DNA from: Arctopsyche grandis
Lineage: Eukaryota > Arthropoda > Insecta > Trichoptera > Hydropsychidae
Length of the DNA: 64,000 bases
Reading direction: 5' to 3'
NCBI RefSeq assembly: GCF_051622035.1
Contig: NC_135360.1
Coordinates: 3,283,501 to 3,347,500 of the forward strand
A program made the position numbers and the translations under genes. Shown here one piece after another: positions 1-11,199 of this stretch (position 1 is its first letter; every line of letters starts with the position of its first letter). The notes under the pieces were generated by a model. It ran no database searches, was not told the origin of the DNA, and saw only the letters and a list, made by a program, of their open reading frames with translations.

Positions 1-360
1 AAATGATGTCTGACCACCAAATTCCTCTTCTTCAATGGCCAGGCAATTCTCCCGATTTGAATCCAATAGAACGTTTGGCATGTCCTAAAATGTAAAATTA
101 ATAAGCTCCCGTGTTCCAATATATTCATTTTAAAACAAAATATCCTTTCAGTGTGGCAGGGAGACCCTGATATTAAAAAAACCATAATAGCTTGCATTGA
201 GAGTATGCCTAAGAGAGTATCTCTTTGCCTAAAAAATAAAGGTGGCATCACTAAATATTTGTATTTGTTTTTAATTTGTAAACCCACTTCTGATAATATA
301 CTAGTGTACGTAAAATTTATGAAATTTGCGAAGTGTCCCTAACACTTTGGCCGGGGACTG
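1..360 (+). mobile_element. Tc1/mariner-like element, 3' end (copy 1)
   Basis: Bases 1-90 encode the last catalytic block of a Tc1-type DDE transposase, WPGNSPDLNPIERLA, which contains the conserved SPDLNPIE motif. After about 70 bases resembling an intron (it ends TTTCAG near 150) the frame resumes with WQGDPDIKKT and the usual C-terminal SMPKR motif. The right inverted repeat ends at 360 in CCGGGGACTG, followed by TA, the expected target dinucleotide. Only the 3' quarter is in the window; the same element is more complete at 47660-48719. The frame is interrupted, so this is a dead copy. Confidence 0.85.
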
Positions 361-556
361 TATATACATACGTATGTTTCAGCGGTATTTTATAAGAAAT
401 AAAATTCAAAATTACCATTTGTACTGATCACAGTTTGCTATTTTACAAGTTTTATTTGTGAGTCGTTGATATTTGACAGTCAATTTCCTGCGTTCCTCAT
501 AAATTATGATATTTTACAATCAGTACTGTTACTTCGAGTAGAAAAATTAAGTTCAA

Positions 557-1163
557 CCCTTTGAGTGCTGATGTAATTTCTGTTGAAAGCCTGCCACGCT
601 GAAAATTTCGTCCACTTTTCCAACTGCATAGAATTATTTAGAAATCCAATAGAAAGTAGGTATAAAAATTACAGTTAATACAAACAAATCCTAGATCACT
701 ATTCTAGATAACTACCGCTGAGGATTTAAAGTTTTATCAAGGTGTGTTTAGACTCCCTAATATATCTTGCAACGATATAAAATAAACAAAATAAGTCTAT
801 TGATGAATGTATTTCTTCCTAACTAGTTCCATCTTCTTCATTGTTGTTCAAATGTAATGCTAGCAATCTAAATGCCAAGCCACAATCTCAAATACTCCGC
901 AGTTAGGGATTTCCAGCGGGTAATTCCGCTATGGTTATAAATTCAGACATTTCGGTGTAAACGCGTCTTTATAAATGTAGACAAAGTAATTGTACGGATT
1001 ATACGACACATGTTCAATGCATTTTTATTTCAATGCTACCTGGAAAGGCTTAGCGGGTAGTATTCTTGTTTACTTTGCACATGCTTAATACACAACGCCT
1101 ATCAGCGTTTTTCAAGTCCATGAACTTGTCAACACCGATGGGCGTTGGTCAGCATTCAAAGGG
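557..1163. mobile_element. piggyBac-type MITE (copy 1)
   Basis: The left end reads CCCTTTGAGTGCTGA from 557 and the right end, reverse-complemented, reads CCCTTTGAATGCTGA ending at 1163: a 15-bp terminal inverted repeat with one mismatch. The right flank is TTAA (1164-1167) and the left flank TCAA, one base off the TTAA duplication typical of piggyBac. There is no coding capacity inside. It lies 440 bp upstream of the piggyBac transposase gene and could share its transposase; I did not find the same ends around that gene. Confidence 0.75.
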
Positions 1164-1604
1164 TTAATAATCAGAAAAAAGAAAAATGGGGGCGCCTCGC
1201 GGTCTGCTGCACCTTTGAGCTGGCCCTGCCGGTGATGTAAACACGGTCGACATTTACTCTAATTATGTGAATGTCTCTGTAAATATACTAAATACAGAGT
1301 TCATATTTTGGGTATTCCTCAGTAATACATTAATGTATTAGATAAAGTTTTTATAATATGCATGTATTTATCCGAGGCAACATAAAAAAATATTTTATCA
1401 AAGAATCGGGCATAAATTTAAATGTAAGAGTGTGTTGTGCCATTTCTTTTGTCATTCAGTTTTAAGATCGTGTACAGTGTGATCGGCAGTTCATTTGCAA
1501 TTCGCGATTATTATTTACGGTAATAATTGTTTTCATGTTGCTATGCTACTTTGTGTATTATATTTATATATTTTCAAAGACCGTTCTAATTTTAGACAAA
1601 AAAC

Positions 1605-3329
1605 ATGGCTGAAAGAAATATGATGAATGAAGAGGAATATGATAGCGATCTCGATTTCGAAATAAACGATAATTTAACTGATACGGAAGATTTTATTGAA
1701 GAAATGGAAGATTCAGATTCGGAATTAGAAGCCAGTGAAAATGAAGCTGAAGAAGAAATGTATACATCGAATCAAGGAGTTCAATGGAATTCATTACCAC
1801 CAACATCCGCAAGACGTAGACAGTGCAATATTGTCACCGAAAATGCAGGACTTATAAATGACAGTACTACTGTGAATACTATTGGAGAAATGTTCTGTTT
1901 ATTTATAAATTCCAATATGGTGAGAGAAATCTGCGAACAAACGAATCGTCAGTTAGATCGTACATCCACGACTAGGATCGAGCCGATATTGGCAGAGGAG
2001 ATGTTTGCATTTGTTGGAATAATGCTCGCGTCTGGCGGAAGTATAACGACAAAATTGAGTCTTAATGAATTGTGGACCAATGACAGTGCTTTTTGCCGGC
2101 CATTTTTCACGGCATCTATGCCTCGGGATAGGTTCATCACAATATTCAGTCGAATTCGTTTTGACGACAAAGAAACCAGACAAGAGAGAAAAAACGCGTC
2201 GTCTGATAAATTAGAACCTATCAGGACAGTTTTCAATCAATTTGTAGATCAGTGTAAACGTAATTATTCTCCAAGTTGCAACATTACTGTGGATGAACGT
2301 TTGGCTACCTATAGAGGCAATTGCCCATTCCGCGTGTATGTGAAGTCGAAACTGGGTAGATATGGGATAAAAATGTGGGTATCGGCCGACTCTTCAACAG
2401 CATATATATTGAATGTCCAGGTTTATACAGGCATGGTAAATAATTGTCGAGAAATAAATCAAAGGAATCGTGTAGTGATGGATTTGGTTCAACCGCACTA
2501 TGGCACCAATAGAGGTGTAACAACCGACAACTTTTTTACCTCGATGCCATTGGCTGATAGCCTTCTAGACAAAGGGTTAACTCTTACTGGTACCCTACGT
2601 AAGAATAAACGGGAAATTCCCAAAGAATTTCTACCATCGAAACATAGACCTTTACATAGTAGCTTGTTTGGTTTCACATCAACCAAGACATTAGTTTCGT
2701 ATGTGTCAAAGGAAAATAGAGCGGTTTTGCTGTTGTCTACACAATTTCATGACAGTGAAGTGAGTGGCGATGAAGAAACGAAGCCGAAAATAATAATGCA
2801 TTACAATAAAACAAAAGGCGCAGTAGATACCGGCGGTAAAATGACGAGTGAATACTCTTGTGTAAGGTCAACGAGGAGATGGCCTTTTAGAATATTTATG
2901 GAGATGCTGGATATAGCTGCGCTAAATGCATATTTGTTATGGACGCAGAAATATCCAGAATGGAAGGCGAATGACAGACGTCGCCGAAAATGTTTTATTA
3001 GAGAGCTTAGTTTGGAATTAGCCATGTCCAATATTGTAAGGAGGAAAAAAAGTATGGTAAAGTTCCATAAGCAACAGCAAGATTCTATTGACATGGTTAT
3101 ATCGCAGTATCATCGGCAGTCACCAGAAGCGCATTCCACTAACATTCCGCAAGAAGGCGTATCGGAGAGTACATCTACCATTTCTAGAGTGCAAACGAGA
3201 AACTGCAGATTCTGCCCTCATTCAATAGTAAAAAGAACTCGATTAATTTGCCATACCTGTCAAAAACCTGTGTGTATGTCGCACAGAATAGAAAAAAAAA
3301 TTATTTCATGCTCCGATTGTGATGTGTAA
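1605..3329 (+). CDS. piggyBac-family transposase, intact (copy 1)
   Basis: A 574-aa single-exon protein of the piggyBac DDE family, which performs TTAA-specific cut-and-paste transposition in the nucleus. An acidic N-terminus (about residues 9-52) is followed by the transposase core. The three catalytic aspartates align by motif and spacing: D230 in NITVDERL, D308 in TTDNFFTS and D408 in GAVDTGGK. The acidic residue often found three positions after the last one is Gly411 here. A C-terminal cysteine-rich domain carries C534, C537, C549, C552, C557, H560, C569 and C572, a cross-brace pattern. Length is close to the 594-aa moth protein. The start ATG follows AAAAC and precedes the acidic domain. 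An intact frame means a young element or a domesticated gene; I could not identify matching terminal repeats around it. Confidence 0.93.
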   Translation: MAERNMMNEEEYDSDLDFEINDNLTDTEDFIEEMEDSDSELEASENEAEEEMYTSNQGVQWNSLPPTSARRRQCNIVTENAGLINDSTTVNTIGEMFCLFINSNMVREICEQTNRQLDRTSTTRIEPILAEEMFAFVGIMLASGGSITTKLSLNELWTNDSAFCRPFFTASMPRDRFITIFSRIRFDDKETRQERKNASSDKLEPIRTVFNQFVDQCKRNYSPSCNITVDERLATYRGNCPFRVYVKSKLGRYGIKMWVSADSSTAYILNVQVYTGMVNNCREINQRNRVVMDLVQPHYGTNRGVTTDNFFTSMPLADSLLDKGLTLTGTLRKNKREIPKEFLPSKHRPLHSSLFGFTSTKTLVSYVSKENRAVLLLSTQFHDSEVSGDEETKPKIIMHYNKTKGAVDTGGKMTSEYSCVRSTRRWPFRIFMEMLDIAALNAYLLWTQKYPEWKANDRRRRKCFIRELSLELAMSNIVRRKKSMVKFHKQQQDSIDMVISQYHRQSPEAHSTNIPQEGVSESTSTISRVQTRNCRFCPHSIVKRTRLICHTCQKPVCMSHRIEKKIISCSDCDV

Positions 3330-4026
3330 TGGACGCAAATATTTCATTTGGGGACTATTTAAAGGTCAATTATATAGAATAAATTTGTATTTAAAACAAT
3401 TTTTGTACATTAAAAAAAGTTTCCGTACAATACAAAAGATTTGTGTGCATTTCTAAATGACGGATACAGATTGCATTAGAAACTTTGCTATGATCATTGA
3501 AAAAAATATTTGCTACTTAAAAAGTGGATGAAATGTGCATTAAAATGACAGATGAACTGTATCGGCAGCGTCGCGAATATCAAAATACAAACCAACGTTT
3601 GGTTAGGTTTTATTTATTTATGGTTAGGTTAAGTTAAGTTTGGTTTTATTTACTTACATTACATTTCACTAGTGAGAAACAAAATTAAACACTTTTGACA
3701 GTTGACAGTTTTTAATAGTGGAAGACTGTAACGTTGCCACTTTTTATTGTATCTATTGTAATGCTAAAATCTATTTTTTCGAATGATGTTTCATATTTTT
3801 TAATGGTCACTTTATATTGCCAAAATATTCTATTCGATACACAATACGAGATTGTTTAATGCACCGAAAATAATACAAATTTTTTTTTAAGATACAAAGT
3901 ATTTTTCTCAATGTACAGTTAAACCGTACCCATTTAATTTTATTGATTTTCGGTTCTCGTACTTTTATTATGCTGTTGTTTTTTTTATTCACATTTACTT
4001 CTCAAATTTATATTTTTTATCATTCA
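3330..4026. other. AT-rich non-coding stretch
   Basis: No gene is supported. It holds T-rich runs and a few scattered TTAGGTT words near 3600-3640 that are too degenerate to be telomeric repeat. The 38 bases at about 3317-3354, which include the piggyBac stop codon, are deleted in copy 2. Confidence 0.5.
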
Positions 4027-4027
4027 T

Positions 4028-4295
4028 GTGGTATGATTCCTGGCAGATATCGCTGTCCAGGACCACGGTAGGGATGTAGCGGGTGAGGTTAAGACCAAAC
4101 ACGTTCAGTTTTTTATCATGTTGTTTATTATATGTAATGATGCATGCGGGGCTTAATGGCCGACCGCTAGGAGTGCAGGTCTAACTACCACTGATGCTTT
4201 CATCCCTGCTACGTTCATCCCCTCCCCACAACCAGTCATCGTTCCCATAACATCCTCTTTCTCAACCCATACATCAGCCTTTCGTTCAATTCCAT
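4028..4295 (-). mobile_element. Solo LTR, minus orientation (copy 1)
   Basis: The reverse complement aligns along its length with the LTR at 62572-62857. Shared blocks include the start TTGAACGAAAGGCTGATGTA, a central AATAAACAACATGA polyadenylation-type region, CGTGTTTG, and the end GTGGTCCTG...CAGGAAT. Similar CATG(A/G) sequences on both flanks may be a degenerate 5-bp target duplication. No internal retroviral-type sequence accompanies it, so it is best read as a solo LTR left by recombination. The duplicate in copy 2 is at 52349-52616. Confidence 0.75.
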
Positions 4296-4636
4296 CCATG
4301 TGAATTGTGCAATTTTTGAAATTGCAAGGATAAATATTTATATTTTCATAGTATAATTTTCAGTGTTTTCTTATTGTCTTCTATTTTTATTTACGTTTGA
4401 TTCTCAAATTTATATATATTTTTTTATCAATTTATGTATTTGTGGAAAATTATTATTGCAAAAATAAATACTTGAAATGTACATACATATTTAATTTTAT
4501 TTGATGAAAAAAATTGAACGCTTGCGCACAGGTTTTGGAACACTGTGTTGTTATGACTAAGGAAAGGCGGTCAGGATGTTTTTGCCCCAAAAAAAAGGAT
4601 CGCGTTTTTTGTTCTAGCATTGTAGGACAATATTAA

Positions 4637-4957
4637 CCTTTCCACCGCGTACGACTACTATACATGTCCTAGCGAACATGCCCTCAGCGCGTGAGACACG
4701 CATAGATGTCTTGGAAGTTCCAACCTGTATAAGAGCCGTCTATTGTGTTAAAATTTTATAACTTGGTTGAAAATATTACTAAATGTATACTTTAACAAAT
4801 TCAATAGATGACAGTAGTAAAAAAAATTCAACATAGGCTAAAATAATTTATAAAATATTACAACCTATATTTATAGTCGAAAACGCGATAACAAAATTCG
4901 CAAAAAAGCAGCCGCGCACAGGGCATGTTCGATAAATTTGGTGACGTGGGCAAAGGG
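4637..4957 (+). mobile_element. TTAA-flanked MITE (copy 1)
   Basis: The 321-bp element is flanked on both sides by TTAA (4633-4636, 4958-4961). Ends are CCTTTCCACCGCG and, inverted, CCCTTTGCCCACGTCACC. The interior, including the block GCAAAAAAGCAGCCGCGCAC near 4900, is shared with the diverged copies at 26949-27348 and 47110-47545, which defines a repeat family. Non-autonomous and non-coding. Confidence 0.8.
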
Positions 4958-5676
4958 TTAATTGGCCATAGTTGACCCTTTTTCTTGGGAAATGGAAACT
5001 CCGCCGCCGATCTCTAGTTATGACTAAAGGCCAGTAGTCAGGTTGCTCAACGGCTAAAAAAAATTGTTAACCATTTTTTTTTGCTCCTGCGTTCTCGGAC
5101 AGTTGAGAGGTCTAATGTTATTTTATGACGCAAACCTGACCGCCGCTCTTTAGTTATGAGTCAGATGAGTTTTGCCTCTGTAGTAAGAGTGCGGTGAAAT
5201 ATATAAAATATATAAATATATAAAAAATATGAAATACATATCTACTCATATATGTATGTATTAGAGGTAAATACACTTCAAATTTCTCTGCAATTTGGTG
5301 CTGGAACTGGATCAATATACAAGCCAACTTTATCGTGATTCGGTGGGATGGATGATCATTCATAAAGTGAAACGAAACGTTGGTAAGTTTTTTTTATTTA
5401 TTTTTTTACATTATTGCATATTATCTATAGTGGTGCTATCTGGCCTCGCTCGGTAAATGGTAATGAAATGAAAACCATGAAAAATATCTTCATTTGTTTT
5501 TTTTATTGAATTTATATATGTACATATATTTGAATCGAAAAAAAAATATTATTTAACGACCGACCAATCCCAAACGTCTTTGACCAATCCAGCCAATCAG
5601 AAACGACTTTGACGACAGTCAATCATAAACGAATTACAGACACCGTTTCAGTTTTATATGTATGTACATATATAAG

Positions 5677-5811
5677 ATGTACATCAGAGTTTGTTTATTG
5701 ATTACGCTGATAATCCTGCTGATTCCGAATCTGCTTTCCAAATTTTCCCAGTGCGAAAGGATTTTGATAAAATACGCCTGCGATTTTAGTTGTACAAAAG
5801 TAGCGGTTTGA
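5677..5811 (+). CDS. Possible small secreted Cys-containing peptide
   Basis: A 44-codon ATG-to-TGA frame. Residues 1-25 look like a signal peptide: MYIRVC, then a Leu/Ile-rich core to about residue 20, then SKFSQ. The remaining 19 residues contain three cysteines (C26, C35, C39). The copy-2 counterpart at 53998-54132 shows no change, although copy 2 does carry a substitution shortly downstream. Against it: the frame is short, the cysteine number is odd, I see no clear promoter or polyadenylation signal, and hydrophobic 44-codon frames arise by chance in AT-rich DNA. I do not recognise the family, so no function is assigned. Confidence 0.3.
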   Translation: MYIRVCLLITLIILLIPNLLSKFSQCERILIKYACDFSCTKVAV

Positions 5812-6809
5812 AGAATGGTCCCTTGGCTCAATCCATACCATTGGAACTGCAAAAAAGCATGTGACGAGATTTTCCATTCAGCCAGCCAGTGAGCTAGGAA
5901 ACACACGTTAAACCTCAAATCTTATCCTGATCTTTGACTTTACACTTTACACTACAATTACAGTTTAACAGTACAATTAACTTTTTTTGATGAGTGGGGT
6001 TATATTTACACATATAAAAAAATTCAGTACTATTCACACAGTGGCTGGTAACATTGTTAAACAATAAATTGTACAAAGTTTGAGTGGTTCACAAATTTGG
6101 TTAGTCAAAGTGTGATACGGGTAATAATATAGTATAGATATACATTTCACAAACGACAGTAAGTAAATTAATCGGTTATTCCCCAAAATCTGATTAATCC
6201 AGACTAATACGCTATTGGGTGAATAAAAATGCATTGTTTTAAAGCGGTTTCTAATGTTATAAATACGAAGAATTCAATATATGATAATTTGGGAGTAAAA
6301 CATACAATAACAAACAAAATGGAGGCTGATGGACAAATGTTGAGGGGATAGTCGGATTCAACAGGCAAAATCGTTGTTATTATTAGATTGAAAGCGCAGA
6401 AAATTAAAAAAAATATAGTTATGTCAATGCTTTGGCTTAAGAAAATTGTGAATCATTAACCGAACTACATTGTATTTACTTTTATTTTGCACCATCTAAT
6501 TTTGCCAAAGGACGGCACCTTCATTTGAAAATATATTTTATACACATCTCGTACGTTTTTCGCATGGATACTATCAAATACCACATCAGCTTTACGCCAA
6601 GTACTTGGTATAATCTGGTTAATACTTACAATTTACATCTTCAAAATCCACATAGTTCCTCGGTGTATAGGTTTTTAAGCGGCACCATTTATGACTGTTT
6701 ATAATTTGTTAATCTCATATATTTTAGTAACAATTACATGTACATACAATATTTCAGTCTTATTTCCCTTCCTGTGGCGATTAAATACCATTTTTTCTAT
6801 TAATTGCAG

Positions 6810-7220
6810 AACACTGGAAGAGAAAACAGGCAGACAGAGGCTGCCATGGAGCAGGCAGGCCGACAAAAAGAAGCTGGCAAGGGGGTAAAGTCCGGCATAG
6901 TATCCAAATGTGCCCGCATTCAAGAGTTGAATCCAATTATTAAGGACATAAAATTGATAAGTGACAACCTAAATAAGGAAGAAGCAGAAAACGAATTCGA
7001 AATTTTCGGCAAATCTGTTGGAGTGCAGTTGAAGACCCTATTTGAGGAGGACGCCGTCATGGCACAAGAACAGATACAGTCGATTCTAACTAGTTATAGA
7101 TTAAAAAAAATAAGACATACAAATGAAATGTCTTGTATTGCACAAAGGCAATCACAACAATCGGATAGTGACGGTTTAGCACAATACATACTCAAAGATC
7201 GATTACATTGTCAAAGATGA
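6810..7220 (+). CDS. 3' coding exon of a BESS-domain protein (copy 1)
   Basis: The frame opens behind a good acceptor (TTAATTGCAG, AG at 6808-6809) and encodes 136 residues to a TGA. A Gln/Lys-rich stretch is followed by a BESS-type motif at about residues 72-108, beginning FEIFGKSVGVQLKTLF and ending QIQSILTSYRL. BESS is a protein-interaction motif at the C-terminus of insect MADF-BESS transcription factors. I found no MADF exon upstream in this copy, so the 5' part is either far away or lost. The copy-2 exon at 55131-55541 encodes the same protein. An AATAAA-like signal (AAAATAAATAAAT) lies near 7293. Confidence 0.65.
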   Translation, partial: NTGRENRQTEAAMEQAGRQKEAGKGVKSGIVSKCARIQELNPIIKDIKLISDNLNKEEAENEFEIFGKSVGVQLKTLFEEDAVMAQEQIQSILTSYRLKKIRHTNEMSCIAQRQSQQSDSDGLAQYILKDRLHCQR

Positions 7221-7427
7221 GCATTAAACGTTTCCAGAAATTGATTTGTAATATTTACTATGTATGTATCGTGAATTTCGTAAAACCAATTAAAAATAAA
7301 TAAATCGGCTTTTATTTCCAAGATAATATGATGTATATCTTTTCATTATTACCTTGATCTGATCTTTCAACGCCTTGGCGATAGCATCACATACTTCTGG
7401 GATAATATTTTTATTATCTTATATATT

Positions 7428-7575
7428 ATGCTTTCAAGGAGAGTGGTCACGGTTCGACTACCACTAGTAGCTGTTGGCCAGTCTTTGGTTTGTGACTCCG
7501 GGTCGATCGTTTCCTTTCAGAGTTTGCCAATTTGTCTGATTTTCATTGAAACTGTAAATTGGTATTTCCTTTACA
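7428..7575 (+). mobile_element. SINE remnant (copy 1)
   Basis: The body matches the SINE at 23101-23330: TTTGTGACTCC, GATCGTTTCC, CAGAGTTTGCCAAT and a following TGAAAC block occur in the same order and spacing. A B-box-like GGTTCGACTAC sits near 7450, but the upstream tRNA-like head is lost. The copy-2 counterpart is 55749-55896. Confidence 0.65.
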
Positions 7576-7892
7576 TAATATCAGCTGTTTGTACAAGTTT
7601 TTTGCTATCATTCTAGGACCAACTGGGCCAAGAAGAATGTATGAATACTTGAGACCAGTGGTTTCCAAACTTATTGCTACTAGGCTACCCTTTTGAAAAA
7701 AAAAATCTTAACCTGGTGCCTCCCCCCCCCCCTAACTATGTATTTGAAAAAATTATACAAACACATTTTGAAATTATAAACTTGTTTTGTGAAATTACGT
7801 TGCTTTTTCTCTCCAAATTTTCAATTTAATTGGCAATACCTACAAATTTGGAGTTCCAAATGTGCATCGTAAGGGGTAGTATTTACCGATGC

Positions 7893-8223
7893 GGTACAAA
7901 CGATCGACAAGCGCCAGACAGACTGAACCACAGATTAACGACACGTGTACCTTATGCGTGCGCACTGCTCGCACTTACACTACCCGAAGTCCCGACATAC
8001 CTACCCTGTATACGTTCTGTGCTTCTGATACTTTAGTTCCGAATTTTGCCTTATTAAACTTGCCAGAAATAACTCAATTTTAATAATTGCATTTGTGCAC
8101 ATCGAAAGGTTACTCGTTATCTGATTTGCAATCTATCATTCGTGAAGTCGAGAATTGCGTTTAAAGCAGCCATCCAGTTAATCTGTGGTTCAGTCTGTCT
8201 GGCGCTTGTCGATTGTTTGCACC
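7893..8223. mobile_element. MITE with 47-bp terminal inverted repeats (copy 1)
   Basis: Positions 7893-7939 and 8177-8223 are inverted repeats with only a few mismatches; the core is GCGCCAGACAGACTGAACC. The 240-bp interior has no coding capacity. I found no clear target duplication, so the superfamily is open. Copy 2 has the same structure at 56214-56548, and the left repeat there matches the right one slightly better. Confidence 0.7.
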
Positions 8224-8473
8224 AAAACCATAGGCTCCTAAACCACTCAACCGATTACGATGGAACTTTCAGGATTTGTTGTATGCATATCCAGGAAGAT
8301 TACTGTGAAAAAAATGCTTAATAATAATATTCGTAATTACGATTTTACCGACGCGAACGTCCGCGTAGATTAGGTCCAAGTGCATTCATATTGTGTCAAC
8401 CCTGTACACATTCATATGTAAAATGATGTATAACCACACCATAAACTTGTGTAACGTTTTGCTTATTTTGTAG

Positions 8474-9761
8474 ATGCACAGAGGGAAAATTACAAAAGTT
8501 GCTTCAGATGATAACATACCAAAAAAGGATACTATTGAAATTCTAGCGGAAGAAATACCATTGCGTAATACCTTAGATAATGTGTGCTCTACACATTCTG
8601 TATTGGACCACAAAACTAATTTCCAACATGATCTTGTGACACAAACGCCTCATACTCAAAAAAATCTGTATAAATGTGGCATTTGTTCCAAGTCATTTAA
8701 TAGGAAAAAATACCTCAGTGCACACATGCATATTCATACTGGCATAAAGTACACGTGTGACATTTGTTTAAAATCGTTCGCTAAAAAATTTAATCTCGGT
8801 GTACACATGAGTGTTCATAGCGGGGTAAAGTCACACAAATGTAACGTTTGTCTAAAATCATTCTCCCAAAAAAAACTACCTTAAGATACATATGAGCTGC
8901 CACTCTGCAGAAAAACCGTTCAAATGTGATATTTATTTAAAGTCATTCTTGCTAAAATTTGATCTACGCGTACACATGAATATTCATGCTGGGGTAAGGC
9001 CACACAAATGTGACGCTTGTTTAAAATCATTCGCTCGAAAATATCAACTCGTGAGACATATGAGTCGCCACTCTGGAGAAAAACCGTTCAAATGTGATAT
9101 TTGTCAAAAATCATTTGCCATAAAATATTACCTAATGCTACATTTGAGACACCGCTGTGAAGAAAAACCGTTCAAATGTCACATCTGTTCAAAATCATTC
9201 ACTACGAAATTTCACGTCGGTGCACACATGAGCACTCATACTGGAGTTAAGTCATACAAATGTGACATTTGCTTAAAATCGTTTGTTCATAAGTATTACC
9301 TGGTGAAACACATCAGTCGCCACTCTGAAGAAAAACTGTTCAAATGAGACATTTGCTTGAAATCTTCCAAGACAAAATCTGACCTCTGTGTACATACGAG
9401 TATTCATAGTAGGGTAAAGCCACACAAATGTGACGTTTGTCTAAAATCATTCGTTCAAAAATCTTCACTCGCAAGGCATTTGAAGTGTCACACTGGAGAC
9501 AAGACACATAAGTGCGATATTTGTTCAAGATCGTTTTTTCACAAATCTAACCTCGTTGTACACAAGAACATTCATACTGGGGTAAAGCCACACAAATGTG
9601 ATATATGTTCAAGATGCTTTTCTCACAAATCTAACCTCGTTGTACACAAGAATATTCATAGTGAAGTAAAGCTACACGAATGTGACATTTGTGTAAAATC
9701 GTTCGCTCCAAAACGTGTCCTTGTAAGACATATGAAACTTCACGCTAAGGAAAAACCTTAG
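8474..9761 (+). pseudogene. C2H2 zinc-finger exon, broken (copy 1)
   Basis: This is a terminal exon encoding a run of C2H2 fingers, opened by the acceptor TTTTGTAG directly before 8474. Compared with the intact copy 2 it has two lesions: an extra A in the homopolymer near 8872, which shifts the frame after the third finger, and a TGT-to-TGA change at 9345-9347 that turns a finger cysteine into a stop. The frame is otherwise well kept to 9761. The exon start aligns with exon 3 of the ZAD gene at 18057 (shared GGGAAAATTAC), so it derives from a related ZAD-C2H2 gene; no ZAD exon is visible upstream. Confidence 0.88.
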
Positions 9762-10140
9762 CAAAAATTTCCATATGAATCATTCGATATCTCATACTGT
9801 AAGCTAGAATTGAATATCTCCTATCAGCACATTTGACCAAAGGTTACCCCACGGTGACTCCTACAGTCGTAATGATGTTTAGTGCAGAAGTACTAAACAT
9901 CATTATTATCTTCTTCTTCTAATGCCGAATCAGTATTCGGACTACGGTGTCACGACAACTGGCTCACGGATCTTTCACTCAACGGCGTTACGCGAACGAA
10001 ATTTCACTCACGCGACAACTGTTGCGTGGCTCTGGTCTACACTTATCTACATACATATGCACACTACACCATATTCAGTGACTTCAGAAAAGGATAGGAA
10101 TCACCAATCTAATTGTTAAAGTTGGAAAATTTGTACATAT

Positions 10141-10591
10141 TGTAACGTAGACATTAGGTGGGTGGCGCTCATGGACCGATGGTTTACGATCGCTAATGAC
10201 CTGATCAATCGTTCGCGCCAAAATGTCCTCGCCGAATGAGTAAGCCGTATGTAACGGCCAATAGGATCGCCTAACTCATCGACCAATAGTTTAGTATGTA
10301 TGTGTGTTGTGCCCAACGGGTATAAATATGGGGCGCTCTCAGCCTGGAGGCCATTCCGACCTGGAGCGCCGACGGGAGCACACGAATAAACACCTTCTAC
10401 TAACCTCCTGCGTCTTTCTCTCGTATTCTGGAAGCCCCCTCTTCACGTCCACGCAACAATATTTTCCTACTTCACCACACATCTACTCGTCTTCAAATTT
10501 ACATCCACATTGCTTTTCATATCACAATCATTTCGATCTTATCACTCACTCGGGTATATAACGCACTCGTAGTGCGTTCTATCGCATAACA
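10141..10591 (+). mobile_element. LTR-like block (copy 1)
   Basis: The block begins TGTAACGTAGAC and has an LTR-like layout: a TATA box (TATAAATATGGGG near 10323), GC-rich transcribed sequence, AATAAACACC near 10385 and an end near ATAACA. The following TTTGGTCGCGCTGC could be a primer-binding-type leader. No target duplication is evident and the right border is uncertain. I see no gag or pol before the MULE gene, so this is at most a solo LTR with a short leader. Copy 2 is at 58460-58924. Confidence 0.45.
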
Positions 10592-11199
10592 TTCCACACA
10601 GACAAAATTTGGTCGCGCTGCTTCTCTGCAGTGCAGTCTAAGCTTTATAATGAAGACATTGTTTACTTTATTCTTATTTTGTTTATTGTATATTTTTCAT
10701 ACTGATTCTCCTTGTTTTTATATGTTGTGATTTTATATTCATTAAATATAAATTATGAAAATTATTTTGCTTTTTTTCTTGACAAACATTGCGATTGATT
10801 GGGGCCTATCACACTATCAATATGATCACGTGCTGCACTTGTAAGAATTATGCCATTGATGACATATGTATATACAAACGGGTATCATTTATTGGCCCGC
10901 CAAAATTGTCCTATTTTCATACAAATTAGGTATTTATCACGACATTATATGCGAATCATGTTTTTATTGTGTGTTTTTGAATGCATTGTACAATTTTTAA
11001 CGACGCTTGCCCATCTTGCGAGTAATATAAACAAACAGAGAAGTTTTTTTATCGGACATACGTCGAGCACCAAGCATCAAATACGATGTTCCGTGATCGA
11101 GATATTAGTAATGTGCGCGAGGTCGCTTTGTGCGGAATAATCACCGAGCCGTTTTTAATGATTCTTATTTATATCCGATATTTTTTTTTTTAGTTTACA

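Noticed and set aside
3600-3645. TTAGG-like words suggesting an interstitial telomeric repeat
   Set aside because: Only a few imperfect units (GGTTAGGTT, GGTTAAGTTAAG) without a regular period.
5634-5918. Minus-strand frame of 94 codons
   Set aside because: No domain, and in copy 2 the first 29 codons are no longer in the open frame because of a single substitution.
7428-7616. A 62-codon plus-strand frame as a gene
   Set aside because: It is the translation of a SINE body.
10304-10561. An 85-codon plus-strand frame
   Set aside because: It lies wholly in the LTR-like block, and its His/Ser-rich translation shows no domain.
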